The notes: generated by a model from the sequence alone, not told the origin. DNA of 64,000 bases from Immersiella caudata (GCA_030512335.1 JAULSU010000006.1:434001-498000), one strand, 5' to 3'; shown: positions 21,661 to 36,254, numbered from the stretch's first letter. A program made the numbers and translations.

Positions 21661-23215
21661 TCTCAGCATCGAGGATCGCACCCAGAGCTCAGCACAACGA
21701 AGTCTGGGGACACTCCTGCCAAACCTCAAGGTATGTCTTTATTTTGCGCTGTCCGCCTCCCCGGTTTTCATGATGAGGAAAAACATTTCACAGACCTGTA
21801 CCGAAACACAAATGTGGATTCAAAGTTCAACCGCTATCTGAGAAACCATCCATCCTTTACGTCTTCATGTCATTCAGTTTGGAGAGCAGGCGCTAACTGT
21901 CTGAAGCCATAGAACCGGTAGCGAATATCGTTCGCGTTTCGAGGGGACGATAGTGCGCGATTAGCGCAGGATCGCGTTTGGCCGTGGCCCAGTCGCTAGG
22001 AATGACCTGGGAAGATCGTTGTCCATAGACTACGAAATTGAGAACATTCCACCGTACAATGATGCATCTTTCCTATGTATGATATAACGTCGCTCGACTG
22101 TTAGACCGCTGCTACTTTTCCCATCGCCGCCCTCACTCCCTGAAGCCGAGCTCAATTATGAGACTCGCCTCGAAGCCCAACCCTCGCATCACTTTTGCCA
22201 CCATCGTAGGGCTATGTTCTCGAAGTTCGGGCACCCGGCTCCAGACATCAGGAGCTGGGAGCGACTGAATGTCGGTTGACACTCGATATTCTGGGAGCCG
22301 CAAATGCAATCAATCCTTGCGTCATGACCCTCAACAGCTTCGGAGCTATCGCATGATCTTGTCGCTGACAGCGACACCGAGCATTGACGAGATCCCGAGA
22401 GACAACAATGACGCAACAGCTCAACCCCGAAAGGTCACCCGTTACAAACACCCAAGGCCTACATCATTATCACACGACAAAACATCTCACCGAACGACAG
22501 CATTGTAAGAGTAATGCTTCTTGATTTAGTCCCGCTCCAATGTGCTACAAAAGGACATTAGAGTCGACCGGGTATCTTGCCCTCCCCACCACTCCCAACC
22601 ACCCAACCACCATCCATCCCATCCATCCATCCATCCACAACCCCCAACGTTTTGACCACGTCCATACAAGAGCCCACCGAGGGCTGTGCCAGCGATGGAA
22701 AATATCTTCTTGTGTAAAAAGCAGACCCCACGGTTAAAACTCCCGGGGTATCCCACCCGATGCCTAGATTTTATCCCACGCAGGACACCAAACGAAAAAG
22801 CAATCCCAGAAAAAAAGCAGATATACCTCTCCACCCTGAGCCATTCCCAAAGGATGGTCATCGCTGGTAACAAAACGCCTTGCCAACTCCAGCCCCTGCG
22901 GCATGCCCCTCCTCTCGAGCCATATCCATCATGCCAACATCCTGAAAAGCGAAAGAAAATTAATAGCGGAAGAAGCGAATGTGTATCTGCCCCAAGGCAT
23001 TGCCATCGGCAATCGATATCATTATGGCGTAAGCGACTGCAAAAGACCAAGATGCAGATATGGGTATCAAAGAATCGAGAAAAGTCGAAAAGGATGGCGT
23101 TCGCGGTCGCCAATGGGTGAGCACACGGCGCCGGGCAGCCAAAATGCAAATATTCGGTAAAGGTTGGCGATGTGGCAAATCTCGCTGGTGATAAAACCGT
23201 GAACCGAGGCGTGCT
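21661..23215. other. convergent intergenic, nothing recognised
   Basis: About 1.55 kb between the 3' ends of the phosphatase and RasGEF genes. It contains a CATC-type simple repeat (separate entry) and no gene I can support. Confidence 0.55.
22611..22637. repeat. CATC simple tandem repeat
   Basis: Short microsatellite of CATC/CATCC units in a C-rich stretch. Confidence 0.8.
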
Positions 23216-26200
23216 TCAGATCTGGGCTGGCATGAGTGTATCGGTTGTGCTGTTGCTCCTCAGCCACCCAAACATGCCATTGCTCACGGTAGTAGCGGTA
23301 GAAGTTGAAGTGGAGGTTGTCTCGGAGCTTGTGCGCGCCTGCTGCGTCTCCCGAGGCTCGAGGAGGAGACTCTTGCGATAGTGTGAAGCCTGAGCGTTCG
23401 CGCCCACCTTCTCCTTATCGCGAAGGCGGTCGATCTGTGTCCAGAGCCACTCCTGGAGGTCGGGAACGTCGATGAGCCGGTATGGAATCTGGAATCGCTG
23501 CAGCTCTCCGATGCTCTTCGCCGTCCGCATGTGCTTGTCGAAGTTGATGACCGTCAGCCCCGTGTCACTGGTCTTGGTAGCCGGGTTTCCGACATCCACA
23601 AACGTGAGATCTGTCAGAAACATGCCGAGAAAGGGCAAACAAGGAGGGACGTGATCGTGGAGCCGCGAACGCAAAACCTTGTAGTTCTGGTTGAACTCGA
23701 CGATCGACTGCAGGCTTTTGAGCATCTCCTTCCTCTTAATGCTGACATTCTCCCAAGTAATCCTGAGGCGCTTAATGCTCGTGTCCGTCAAGGCGCAGGT
23801 GATGGCCATCAAGGCATCGTAGTTATGGAGGCACTGGCATTGATGCGCAATCTTGATCCAGTGCTTGATGACCAAAGCCCGCTTCTTGACTTCCTCATAT
23901 TGGAGGATGGTGTCGGCGACCAAGTGCGACAGCCCAGTGGTGAAGGCCATCATTGCCTTTACGTTTGGTGTGTGCGCGCCTGCCTCCTTAGTCCATTTCG
24001 AGCCAAGGAGCTCATCAGGCGTGATGGAGCAGAATAGCGATACTTGCTTGATGGTCAGCTGACGAGCAACCTCAAGGGGGTCCAAGTCGAGGATCGACGG
24101 ACTGCTTCCGCCGGCCTTCCAGTTCGCCAGCGAGTTGAGTTGGCCCCGGGTGATGACGGGGTTAGGGAGTGATGCATCAGGCGGCAATGCGAGCGTTACC
24201 AGGCTGTTGGTTCGAGTCATGGCCGACGCAAGGCGTGGCACCAAGGTGATATCACTCAAGGTCACCTTGTCTGTCAGCTCGACCAGGCGCTTCGCTGCCG
24301 ACGGAAGCACAGAGCCGAGCTTGAACTCGGCAAAGTGCTTGATAAGAGGCAGAGCCTCGCTATCAGCCTCCTCTTTCCAATGAGACTCCAGCCACCCCTT
24401 GAAGACGTTGTACGTCCTCAGTCGGACGGGCCCCGCAATATGCGGCGCCTCCCCAATGTAATCGAAGCGGTCAACAAGGGCCTCGGCGAGTTTCTCCGGC
24501 GTGCAGAATAACCGGAATGTGAGATAAAAGGTCGACACGAAGAGCGCGTCGGGGGTCGCCTCGTGGGTCGTCAGGCGCTCGACCAAGGCAGGGAGTGTGC
24601 CACCAGTAACCTGACCCTCCTTGTTGAAGATCAGCTCGTGTGCATATGTCCTCTCCAACAGCCTCGACTCGACGTCGTCAACTTCTTCGGTGTGGGTGGA
24701 GCTCTCAGCCACGCTCAACTCAGACAGAGAGGGCTGGCTCCTAGGGATCTGAGTGCTATCAGGAGTGGTGGCACGGGTCGAGGTTTGAGACATCAGGCTC
24801 GATTCTGAGTCCCTGCTGAGATACGTGCTACCCGACCCAGAGCTGGAGGCCGTCATGCTCTCCGCCCGGAACGACCTGAATTCGCCATCTGTTGTAGCCG
24901 ACGGTTCGGTGGGGCTGTATTCGGAGGCTGCAAGCAAGGATGTGGAGATCTTAGGGAGCGGAGGCAAGCTAGGGCGAAGAGACGAAACCGATGACACCAT
25001 GCTCGAGGCATTGTCGTCCACAAGCGATTGGGGTCGTGATGATGGCGGCGAACGGCGAGTCTCAAACGTTTCGTTCAAGGGCGAGGTAATCTGGGGGACC
25101 TCTGGCAATGGCTTGTCGACCGACAAAGCAGTCGGCCGGGGGGCTGCAGGCGCAGGCGAAGCTACCGAAACGGCTGTCGAGGCAGTGGGCGCCTCCGACA
25201 CACTAGACTCAGCAATGCTGGGCGAGTAAGCAGACGGGGGTGTGGACCTCTCCCCTGGGATTGCATCCAGTGCCGAAAGATCAAAGTCGACGCCGAGACT
25301 GCCGTTGTCAAACTCGAATTCGAAGTCACCAATCCGCTCAATCACCCATCTTGCCTTTGCGACGCACTCACCAGTCGCCTTGACGCAACCGGTAGCCGCC
25401 CCCAACAAACGCCCGTTGTCTTGCGGAACAATCACGTCCTCCATCTCCGGCCCAGAGTTGGTCAGCACGTCGCGGGCTGTGTGGACAAGATCCTGAATTC
25501 GGTCGTACATCGCGGCGCGGAACTGATCCAGAACGTCGGAAGTGGGCGAGCCGTGAGAGCAGACAACGTCGACGACCACGAGAAGCTCGCCGCCCGACGT
25601 GACAGATTGCTTGATTGCCAAAGCCAGGTGGGGACGCGACTGTGACTGCACCTGTAGCCGGCCGATGAATGATCCCAGGTGGGACAAGAACAGATCATGG
25701 CACGAGGTGAGGCGCCCCGAGACCAAGTTCTGCGACTGCGTGAGTGGCGAGGAGCCTGCCAAGCTGACCCGGTGCTGAATCGTGGACGAAAGGCGATTGA
25801 CCTGGCTAGGATTGCCCTGAGACAATCGGCGCGCATTTGTACCCATCGAGTAAACAGCCGACAAACGCTTGTTGGTAGGGGGTTGAATCTGTGCGACCTC
25901 GCTTGGCCCCGACAGGGCCGGCTCGGCAACGCCGCCGTTTTCGTCCGCACGGGAGTCTGCGTCGCCAATCTGCTCCTGCCCGTTGTCGAAAGTAGCCGAA
26001 TCCGCTGGCGGCGTCGGCGGCACGCACGTGTCCTCCAACAAAGTGCCCATTATCCCGATTGCCGAAGCACGTTGCCTGCGGTCGTCTTCCAGGATGTCCA
26101 AGAACTTGACGCCTTTGGTGACTATCTTGAACGCCTTGAGGATCATCTCATCCACAACCGTGTTGATCTCCTCCTCGGGGTCAACCATCTTCTCGGTTTC

Positions 26201-27011
26201 TTGCAGCCGCTTCGCCGTTTTTACTAGTGACGACAACTCGGACAAAAGGGACTTCCTGCTTCGTCGCAAACCCTCGTGTCTCTGAACAAGGGGGGATTCC
26301 CTGGAGAGACAGTGTGTGCGTTCCTAGACCAGTGTTAGCCCGAGCTCAAAGAGGGCATATCCCGCCATTGAAGCATACCAAGAGATATCGAACACCAACG
26401 ATTATTCCCTTCATGAACTCCTGGTTGCCAAACATCTCATTGTCGCTTCCCCAGGTACTCCGCATCAAATCCCAAAAGTTGAGTAATGCCTTGAGAAGGT
26501 TCCTCATCTCCTCAGGGCCATATGCCTCGCAGTAGTTAGTAGGCAGCCAACCCCTCATGCCGCTGACCAAAAGGGTACCGTCAGCCCAGCCATTAGTGTG
26601 AATTGAGTGCACCAAGATAATATCCCCTTCGCTCAACGGCAGCGTAACAGTCGAGTCCGTCATGACATAGCTGGGGTGAAACGGGTAAAAGGCCCGCAAG
26701 AAGCTGTGAAAAACAGGAGAGGCGACATTTGCCGGGATGTTGAGGTCCTCTTGCGAGCCATTGGGGGTTGTTGGGGGCGTAATCTGAGATTGCGAGTAAG
26801 GGTTTGAAGCGACAGTCGAGTCTGACACATTGTCGCCGGCGTCTATCCTTGCTTTTTGAAGCGCCAGCGGCGCGACCTGCAGACTCGACCGCATTGGCTG
26901 GTCACTTAGCATTGCCATTGCTGTCGAGTTCCCTTCGAGAGAAACATAGGCGACGGGCGGCGAGTCGCCTTCGGTGAAATCCTGGTGTTGCGCCCCTATC
27001 CTTTCTAACAT
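23216..27011 (-). CDS. cdc25: Ras guanine-nucleotide exchange factor, Cdc25 type with SH3
   Basis: Activates Ras by GDP/GTP exchange, upstream of cAMP-PKA/MAPK signalling. Exon ending at 26379 and exon 26323-23216 with intron 26378-26324 (GTATGC...TCTAG). From ATG 27011 the product is 1246 residues. Domains: SH3 at about 104-165 (LRAFYPFH, EGDIILVHSI, WADGTLLVSGMRGWLPTNY), a long disordered Ser/Pro-rich middle, REM (RasGEFN) near 780-900 (GGTLPALVERL, FYLTFRLFCTPEKL), and the catalytic CDC25 domain near 955-1185 (DPLEVARQLT, WIKIAHQCQCLHNYDALMAI, PCLPFLGMFLTDLTFVDVGNP). The 5' end is uncertain: the same frame stays open to 27128, where a good acceptor (CTGACAG) suggests one more upstream exon. 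Confidence 0.9.
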
Positions 27012-28419
27012 TAACAAACGAGCCGGCCGTGTCGCCAGCGAGTTCGTCCTCCCAAGAGATAATCGGTTTAGAGCTTGCTCCTTCTCGCCCTGCTGGCGAT
27101 CGCCAAAGGCGTCGGGTCCAATTGCTTCTGTCAGTTGCCAGAATATGCGTCAGCGTCGAATGTGATATCCCAAGCCAAGCGCGCTCGTCGGTGCTGGCAG
27201 ACAGCGGTATTAGCGAAAGGTCCAAGAGAGCGTCAAGGCTGTCGCAGTCGCCAGATTTGTTTTGGTAAAGACGTGGGTGTATCAGAGGAATGTGTGGACG
27301 GTAGGGAGGGAGGTATATGTGCGGAGGGGTGAAGGGAAGGAATGTGCCATGGATAATGGGGCGGTCGAGCCACGACACTGGATATCTGCATACCAGGGAG
27401 CCCCTGGACTGGCAAGTTTCGGGAAAGGGAAGAGCCAAGCGCACCCACGCCCCTACATATGTGACCCGGAGAACAGCGAGAAGATGGAGGGTTTGTGAGA
27501 GACTCAAGAAAATGGTTCCGACCTACAGTTCAGACCGGACGGCTCGGGAGTACAAGTACAGCAGAGGGGCAACCGAGCATGTACTCGCAGCTTCGGGAGC
27601 TGGCAGACGGCGGTGGCGAGTGGAAGCGCAGCGCGCAGAGCGAAGATGATCGGGCTAGCGATTGTTACGATGCCGAGTCAACCGGCGAGGCGAGACGTCG
27701 GGGCGTTTCTCGTGTCGTTCGAATATTGTTGTATTCTGTTGTGGGCGTCGAGCTGCAAGTGCACGGGACGTCAACGGGTGATGCAGCAAGCCCAGCGCGG
27801 TCTTCAAGGCGTATCCGTACGACCTGTGGTGTTGCTCTCAGACCGCAAAGCTCTGCTTTCAGTCAGGACGCCTTTGGTATTCCCGTTGAAGAAGCCCGTT
27901 GCACCGCTGGCGGGAAAGAAAGGCGGGAGAGACATGAAGGAAAAGAGGCGACAGCGACCCAGTGCCCATGCGCAAGCTGCAATGCGATGTTGCAAGGTGT
28001 GCGAGCTCGTTCGAATGCAACGGCGGCCCCCTGTCGCTGCTTCCCCCTGCCGTCTGTCTTTTTCTACCCCTGTCACCGCGTCCCCACCCGCACCCTGGCC
28101 TTTGGCTGGCTGGCTTCGAAGTACCCCGTACCGAGGACAGGGGGGTCGCTGCAATATTTTCGTCGTTTTATTACCCGTTGCGGGTGCACCCCCCAGCACG
28201 AGTCCAACGGCAGCCAACGACGCCTGGGCAACAGGGAGCTCGGGTCCACTTGACAACTGCCCCGGTTGAGTCCGCGGGCTGGTGGGGACGTGCTGGCCCG
28301 CCCAAAGACAGTTTTTGCTTCTTTTGCGTGTTAACCTCGCACCGGTGGCGTGCAACTCAGGGTCCACGGAACTGGCGGGAACCGCGAAACCACAAGCGAA
28401 GCGTGGGGAAGGTGCGAAC

Positions 28420-28467
28420 AGCTGGAGCTTGCTGTGTCTGTCGTCCAAGCTTCGCTCTGCTCCAGCT
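28420..28467. other. inverted repeat, 9-bp stem
   Basis: AGCTGGAGC at 28420-28428 and its reverse complement GCTCCAGCT at 28459-28467 could form a hairpin with a 30-nt loop. No function assigned. Confidence 0.4.
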
Positions 28468-31400
28468 CAGGCGCCTGTTTTTGCATCGCTCGCTCGCCGC
28501 AATGCCTCTTTGTGCCCTGTGTTGTGGCCCCAGCTCCTCGAGGAGAGACGAGTGCTCCCAATACTCGGACCTGAGTCAATTGACGTTTTACCTAGCCGCC
28601 GGCACGAAGAGTACCAGAGTGGTGAGAGCGGTGGGGTGACGTCGTGTCGGCCTCGATGCTCGACAAGCTCGGGACACCGACCGACCAAGCGACCTGCCCT
28701 GGGCCCACTGCAACGCACACCGGCGACACCTGTTGAAGCAAGTTGATCTCGGCGTCTCGATGCTCAAGTCCTCGCTCGCCCGCTGCAACAAGTTCGGACG
28801 AACGCACCTCTTGCTGCTGCAGACAAACCCACAATCCCTCTGCGCAGCAGACGCGCCAGACGCACCAGAAGCTTTTCTGTGCGCTCGCCATTGAAACACG
28901 CATCGAAACATCAGCGCAGCAAGGATCCCACAGCGGCGGCCGCAGCTCCAACTCCAGCCGCCATTTCGTCCATCTTCTGCCCTGTTTCACAGCAGGCGAG
29001 GCCCCGCGAGAAAGCGCCGAAATGGCGCCTGGATTGCCCCCGGTCATGTTGTCGACCTCGTCGACAACTTCAGGGTATTTACAGATTCAAGTTGCCCAGA
29101 ATAGCTTTCGAACCTTGCGGCCAGCGCTTCGGGCCGCCGTGAGCCACACCGGGCCCAGCAACGGCCCTTAGCTTACCGCAGCAACTCCAGCAGGCCAGCA
29201 CAGCCAGGCGGGCTCCTGAGAAGGAAACAGTCGCCCAGCAGAAGTCACAAGCCTAGGATGTTCCCACACCAAGAATGGGACGGATCACAGGAGCTCGAGT
29301 CTCTTGGCACACGGAACACTAAGTACGGATCACACTGCTGTTGTCCCAGGGTCGCTGCCGGAATCCAATTGTGATACTGGTCACGGCCACAGCAGACTCG
29401 GGCAGACTGGCGGGATTTCGCAACTACTTCGCCTTGGCTTGGCCCTGGCAGACGGATGCGATTGGATCTTGCAAAGTAAACATCACAATCGATCTTGACG
29501 GCTGCTCTCAGCGCAGGATCTACCCGCCTAAAAGTAACGAGTCACAGCAATAGTCTGTGTTCCGTCATCGGTGACCTTTCCCTCTCAGTTGCCCAAACGA
29601 GTCTTTTCTTTTCCTTCGTTTACTTTTCCCTCTGGCTGAACAGGCGTCCCGCGATTTGAACCGATTGTGGACTGGTTTCTACACCCTCCCGCATTGACAA
29701 CGCGCAAGCCTCACGTTACGCAGACCCCGCGGCCGTCCAAGATGCTCGACCCCCACCAAAAGAAGCCTATCGCCGGCGATCTTCCGACCGATAGCACTCA
29801 ATGGAGATTTCAGCTTGCGACAGTCAACATACCTGCACGGGAGATTCCAGGCTCGCCAAAGCTGAATGCTGACTGCAGATGCAAGTGAATACACAGCATG
29901 CATCAAATATCACATCTTGACATGGCCCTGCGAGGACTAGTCCCAGTTAACAGTAATCATCACCGCAAGCACACCAACCATCACTCCCTCAGAGTGATCA
30001 CATAAGCATACGAAGTTACAGTACGGTCTTCGCCGAAGTTGACCAATCCAGCGGGGAGAGGGCAGCGTACACCCACAAAAAGTCCGCCCCTCAGCTACAA
30101 ACACCCCCCTTGCGACGGAGGAGTCTGCACGCCCCAAGCTCACGCCGGTTGGCACCGTTTTTGTCGTGGAGACAACCGAGTCACCGTGTGGGGAAGCTTT
30201 TCCTCAGCGGTATCGACATTGCGAGCGACCGTTCGGCTGCCAAATTCAGTTTCTCCAGCATTCGCTTATCTGGCGCAATCACAGAGTAAAGAAGAGTTCG
30301 ACAGAACCTGGCGCCTGGTGAGAAAACCCTTCTCGCCTTTCCCTCTCTGGGCACTCGTCCGGAAGACGCTTCTCGGGTTAGCCAGGGCATCCTGGCCTAG
30401 CTTCATGACGCTTGCCCAACCCCTCCTGACCCCCAATCCCAAGTTCTGCAAGACAAGCCCCTCTGCATGCCGGTAGAGAAAAGTCCTGGCATCGCCGACA
30501 CACCAGCTCGGTGACAGCTCCGGTGTTGCAGTGAGACCCATCGTCGTCGTGGTCGGCCGCCTTCACCCTTGAAGGTTTTGGCTGCGGACTCATCTCAGAC
30601 AACTCGACCCTCGAAGAGAGTCAAGTATTTTCATCCAAAATCGGCTCTGTGATCGTGGTGTGTGGCTCGTCCTGTGTTTCGCGTGCATGGGCAGTCTTCG
30701 AGGCTTCATGGGTTTCACAATTTCCACCACACCGACCAGATGCGTTTCATCAGGGGCACCAGGCCGCACCTGGACAAAACTCCATGCGATCAGTCAAGTC
30801 GCCTCTTGCAATTGCTCAGGCTTGCGATTTCTGGAGAGAATGAGCCCGATACTTCCTGATGCTTCGACTTGCCATCGCGACGGAAACCCATGTTTGAGCG
30901 ACGAGGGCGTCGGGTGCTCCGTGACTCGGCGCACCGCACCGACAGGCAGCCACCGGACCCAGCCTATCGGCACCCTCGCTCTCGCGGAAGTCTTCCGGAG
31001 GTGAAGGATGGGTTGGCACTCCAGGGGCGGAGGCGGGGCGCAGAGCCAGGAACCGAGGTCGGGTCCTGCGCTGCTGCAAGGCCCTGCAGCGGACTGTGCA
31101 CTATTCCGCTAGACTCTTCACTGGTTGTGAATGCAAAAAGGGGCTTGCATCGATCAGCCTTCCTCCTGGCCAAGCGCAGTCTGTGATTGGCCCAGAGCTC
31201 ACCAGCAACGGGTGATGACGGAGAACTGGTCGACGCGATTTGCACTCACAAATGCCTCAAACAACGCGGATGTCGGTCCATTCAGAAGCCGGCACGCAGG
31301 CTCGTCGTCGTCATCTGTGGGATCCGTCCTAGACGCGGTCGTTGGGCGGGAGGCTTGACGGCAACTACGGATAGATTCACGTCTAACGTCAGCCCCCCCT

Positions 31401-34400
31401 CCGCGCTTTCCAGAGCGGGAGATCAACCCTTTTCCTCATTTCTCAGATCGTGACGTGATGCTAAGCTTTCTGACACGGATCTCGAGGTGGTCAACCCGTC
31501 TTCCTCTGGCCGGGGAAAGGCTGGGATCCTGCTCACCCTCATGGGCGTGCGTGCCTGCTCCAGCGGGCATCGACCCAAGGAACTGGAGGCTTTCGCAGGC
31601 TGCTGGTGAGCTGCAGCGCGCAGGGACCAATAGCCATGCAGAGCGACGTCGACAGATTTGGCTTCAGTTTGCTTGCTGCATGCCCTGCAGCAGGTACAGG
31701 CTTTTCGCTCAAAAGGGGCGCAACAGGCACGAACTATCAAATCGGGAAAAGCGTCGTCGGTGCTCAGCGGGACCAGAACGCGTCTTTCAGTGGCTTTTTG
31801 GCACGGATCGTCGCGCAAGCCACCATCTCACACTATCGAATTTCATCCTTCCTTTTTTCTTTTCTGGGCCCGTTTCCCGCAACTTCCTCACGTCAGTGTG
31901 CCGTCTGCCGCCTCCGCGACTGATGAAACACTGTTGGTGATGTCAATCTCCACCAGTCGCCAGTTGCTAGTTACATCTAGCTCTTCGGTACCAAAGTTTT
32001 TAGAGTCGGGACAGCGATGATGGTGAGAAGGCAAACAGCTTAATAGCCAAGCGATGGGGCGGCTCAGAAACCAGATGAGATCCCGCTCTTCGAAAGAGTG
32101 AGGAACACGGGGGAAAAAAAAACACGCGTGCAACGTCTAGGCGTGGCCTTGATGGGTCGATGTCACAACGATGGCGCCTCTCGCCGCCAAACGCACCGAC
32201 CATAGTTCTCAGCAACGAGGGCATGGCGGAGGGGATTCCCAGCCGAACAATGCTGACCGACAAGGGGGTCGACATGATGTTCCGGGCACCTCGACGCACC
32301 CGTTAGGTTACCCCAGACCTTCACGTCACAAATTCGATGCTGCGCGCGCTCTAAATGAAAAGTTTGGAAGGGCGTTCGTAGAGTGACGTCTGCGGATGGA
32401 CACTTTCATCGGGATATCATCGGAGATATTCGTTCCGTTTGTTTCGTTTTCCTCCCGTTCCCGTCCGTTGCGCAAAGTGCACTTTTTCCCCGGCTATGGG
32501 GCACACCCTCTAGTGTTTATCGAAACGACTGGACCCGGAATTCGCCAGGTCGGCAAAAACGGGAAAAGGGACAGCGAGACGGGAGTTGCGGGCGATCACC
32601 GGTGGAACTACTTTGGGCAACTACCACTCTGCCATCTCGCGTGGTTTTGATGAATAACACCCTGAGATCTACCGTGCCGTCGAGACAATATCGCCAAAAG
32701 GGAAAGAAAATTGGCACCAGTGGCAGTTTCTGGCAGGTCTGAGGTCGAGGGAGTTGCCTAAACGGATCGGAACGGTCTGGTTGCTTCAACAACGGGTCAC
32801 AGCCAGCCAGGAACCGGACGTGCACGTGCGCCGCAGCCACAGCTTCTTTCCCAACACACCACTGTGAAGCTGCTTGGTCCGTGGGGGGTGTGGCGTTCCA
32901 TGGAGGCGTGGGACTCGAGTGATGAGTGTGAAGGCCGAGATGAGGCACACTCCTTTTCTCACTGCTGTTCGCTCTGTTCAAGCCTCATCCCGCAAGGTGG
33001 ACGGGTGCGGGTTGGCGGTGTCTGTGTGGTGCTAAGACACGGCGCACGCACGCCGGAACAATGTTGAGTGGAAATGCCCGATGCTGGTGCCTTCTTTCGG
33101 ACGTGACATACGCCACAGAGAGAAAGCTGAAGAATCCTTCTAGATTGGTGAGGGTCATTCGGGGTAGATGAGTGGTTGAGTGGGATTGATGAAACTGAGG
33201 GCTATTTTCTGATGAATGGGGCTCTCAGTCGAGAAAATAACATAACTGATAGGATTATTGCCGCGGAGCTGTCACTGAGGATGTTACTGGCCCCTGGGTA
33301 GGCTGGAGGAGACGGTCAGGGAGAGGTCCGAAGCAGCAAACAGCCACTAACAAACGTCATCATTCTCCGCGGCGGACATCCTCCAGCACTGACATCCTGC
33401 CAATGCGCCGGCGATCGCGATGGATACCTGCCAACGCAGGAACTGAAGAAATATTAGCGTCAAAGCGACAATCGCGGCTCTCAACTGTCACCAGCGCAGC
33501 GCAGCAGCCTGGCCCTGCAGCCAGCAGAGAGGAAGAAAGCCCCGCCCCGCCCGTTGCTGATCCCTCAGCGTGCATTCCAGGGCTGCACTGCAACGGCAGA
33601 CAGCCCAATTGGTCGACTGGGTCGCTTCTTTGGGCCGGGCCAACCAAACCACGGTTGCGGTCTCAGCACGTTTTGGGTTTTTCACCTAGTCATGGTAATG
33701 GCCGTGAATGAGGCCGAGGCTGCCTTCTGGGTCTGCAGAATGTCAAAACACCAGCAGGGGATTGCGCGAGTCGGGGCGGCGTGGTGATCGTCGGTACACC
33801 GCACTTTGGGTATGGAACCGATGGTGGGGTTGAGACGGAGAGGGACGCTGAAGAGAGAAGGGATGCGCGGTGCGGGAGTTGGGTCGGCTTGTGGGAGCCT
33901 GGGTCTGGATCCAGAGGATAGGATAGGGGTACCAGGGGATCGTTTGGGTAGGTGTCGGGGCAGACAACGCAGTGCTGTGGCACGAGGAATCCCATTCCTC
34001 ATCCTTCTGCCAGAATGGCGGTTCCCTCCCGGTTAGGCACCGGACTACGTGCGTTCTACAAGACTACAAGGAAGGGTGGACTACGCTATAGTAGACCCCG
34101 GCCCCGAGCGGATACCCGAGCGGAGCGGGGGGTGGCCGCTTGGTGGCCGCAGATGCCGCCCCGGCCGGTTGGAATCCTCCGCTTGTTGGCGGACGCGCAC
34201 GGCTGGACTTCATCAGGGGATTTACGGTTGTTGAGGCTGGTGTTACGGGTGCTAGTGCATGCTGTGTTACCTACGGAGTTGGATTTGAGGCGTTGGATGT
34301 TGGTGTTGTTGGACGTACGTTCAGTTGGTCGTTGGGAGCCGCTGGAGCGAGCCGCTGGAGCGTCCAGTGACGCGGTTGCCGCGGTTTACGAAATAAGATG

Positions 34401-35980
34401 AGGGCCGATTGGGGCGCTGGATGGTGGTCTGATGAGGTCGTTACCTCTTTGCTGTGGACGTCTGGATGTCTTGGTTATCGGGATGGACACGCGTGGATGG
34501 CGCGTCTGGATGTTTTGTGTCTGAGGATCGCTTGTGTTTTCGTTGTTTTGAGATGGACCGAGGTGGCATCGCGGCCTAGTGGCTGTGGCGTGCTTCGGGC
34601 AGGAGAGATGTCATGAGGGTGGCTGGCGTGGTGTTGACACCTTCTGTGAGGTCCTGTCGCTTCCGGGCCTCATCGCCTCATCGCCATCAGGCCCTGGGCT
34701 GCTGGCCTCCTGTTCCGAGTTCAGTGACTCGGGCGGCTTCTGTTTTCCATCCGCTATGATCTTCTACTTCCAAATTGGCATTCACCCCCGAGTCTGGACA
34801 GGGCTGTTTGGTTTGTCACGATGGCAGCAGGAGATAGTCGCTCAACGCCAAGTGAGGGCACATGATGGTCAGCTTGTTTCACGTTTCTTGCGGACGTTTG
34901 AGGCTCCCTCACGCATCTTCAAGACATCAGACGAAGTCGTCAGAATGTCCTCGTTATGGCTTTGCTCTCCCCTCTGACATCAGTCATCCACCTGACACCA
35001 GGCAAGTTGCCACTGCTCATGCGTCCCCGCCGAAGGACCGATTGAAGCTGTTGGTGATGCAATCTTCGGAGGTGATGCCAACTTTGGATGGGATTTGTCA
35101 TTGATTGAGGCCTCACGGGCGCTATACGGAGATCTGCTACTCTCGACCTTGGGACTTGTCTGTTGGCGGAGATCATTGGGCCAACCTTGGTTGATGTCTT
35201 CAGTTCCGTCTCCCCGGAGCATTCCCCGACGTGGCCGGGGAGACCATTCTCTAGATGATCCGTCTTCTCCTCTGGGTGAACCATCTTCCCCTCCGGATTG
35301 ATCCAGAAGAGGGGGAATCCAGGTTGACAACTCAGATCAAAGAACATTCTCGCACGCTTCTAGGTAGGAGTCACCGCCGCCTTCATCTCATCTTGCTTTT
35401 CCTCGGGACTGTTACCATCTACGGCTTTGCTTGCAGTGACGAGAACATTCGCGACGAATCTTCTACGCCCGGCGAAAAGTTGCGCAGAGTTTACATCACA
35501 TCCTCACCTCGCCAGTCGAAACGAAACACTGCTGTGGCATGGTTGGCCATCACCACCACATCAGACCACGCCCGTCTCAGACTCGACTCTGTCGCCACAC
35601 CCCCCTTTCCTCTTCTCAAAACTCTCACGCCCCGTTCCCCAGAGGGCTGTGCTGTCACAGATGGTGATCTATGATGCCCCGCCGACCGGGATACGTTTTC
35701 GTCCATCGAGTTTAGCATGGTTAAGTACTCACATGAGCAATCACCACTGTGCAGTTCAGGTCCCCTGTACGGAGTTTCCTGCAGCAGGCACGCGGACAAG
35801 TGCACGCGGACAGCCGCAGTAGGGTTGTAACTGCATCTTGTCCGAGTCTGCTCGCGAGCTAGCACGAACTACAAAGTACGAACTGCGAGCTAAGCCCCAA
35901 AGACGCGAAGCGTTCATGCGGATCGTGCAGTGTTGCAGTGCTGCTACTGATTGCCCCTATTCCTCTTGGAGATATCACGT

Positions 35981-36009
35981 TGGATCGGATTGGATCGGAT
36001 TGGGATCGC
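35981..36009. repeat. 10-bp tandem duplication
   Basis: TGGATCGGAT twice in a row followed by a partial third copy. Confidence 0.75.
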
Positions 36010-36254
36010 ATAGCTCCCTCACTTCTTTTTGACAGGCAGGATGCGTACCTACGCAGTGGGATCACGTCATGTCCATAACCCAGGACACACCTAGCTGGAC
36101 GTCCTCGACCCGGCACTCTCAAAATCTGGTACAAAAGTTACTATTTGGGTCCCTTCCCGTCTCCGGTTCGGAGTCCTTTTGCTTTTCCTGGGAGTTTCTT
36201 TTCTCTGTTCTATTCTCTTCTCATCTGGACCTGGTGTAGATCATACATGATGTG

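Noticed and set aside
27804..28448. Minus-strand frame of 214 codons
   Set aside because: No recognisable domain or codon bias, and it overlaps open frames on the other strand.
27495..28639. Long plus-strand frames of 218-252 codons
   Set aside because: Three overlapping frames of similar length, with mixed composition and no domain or splice structure; they fit chance in GC-rich DNA.
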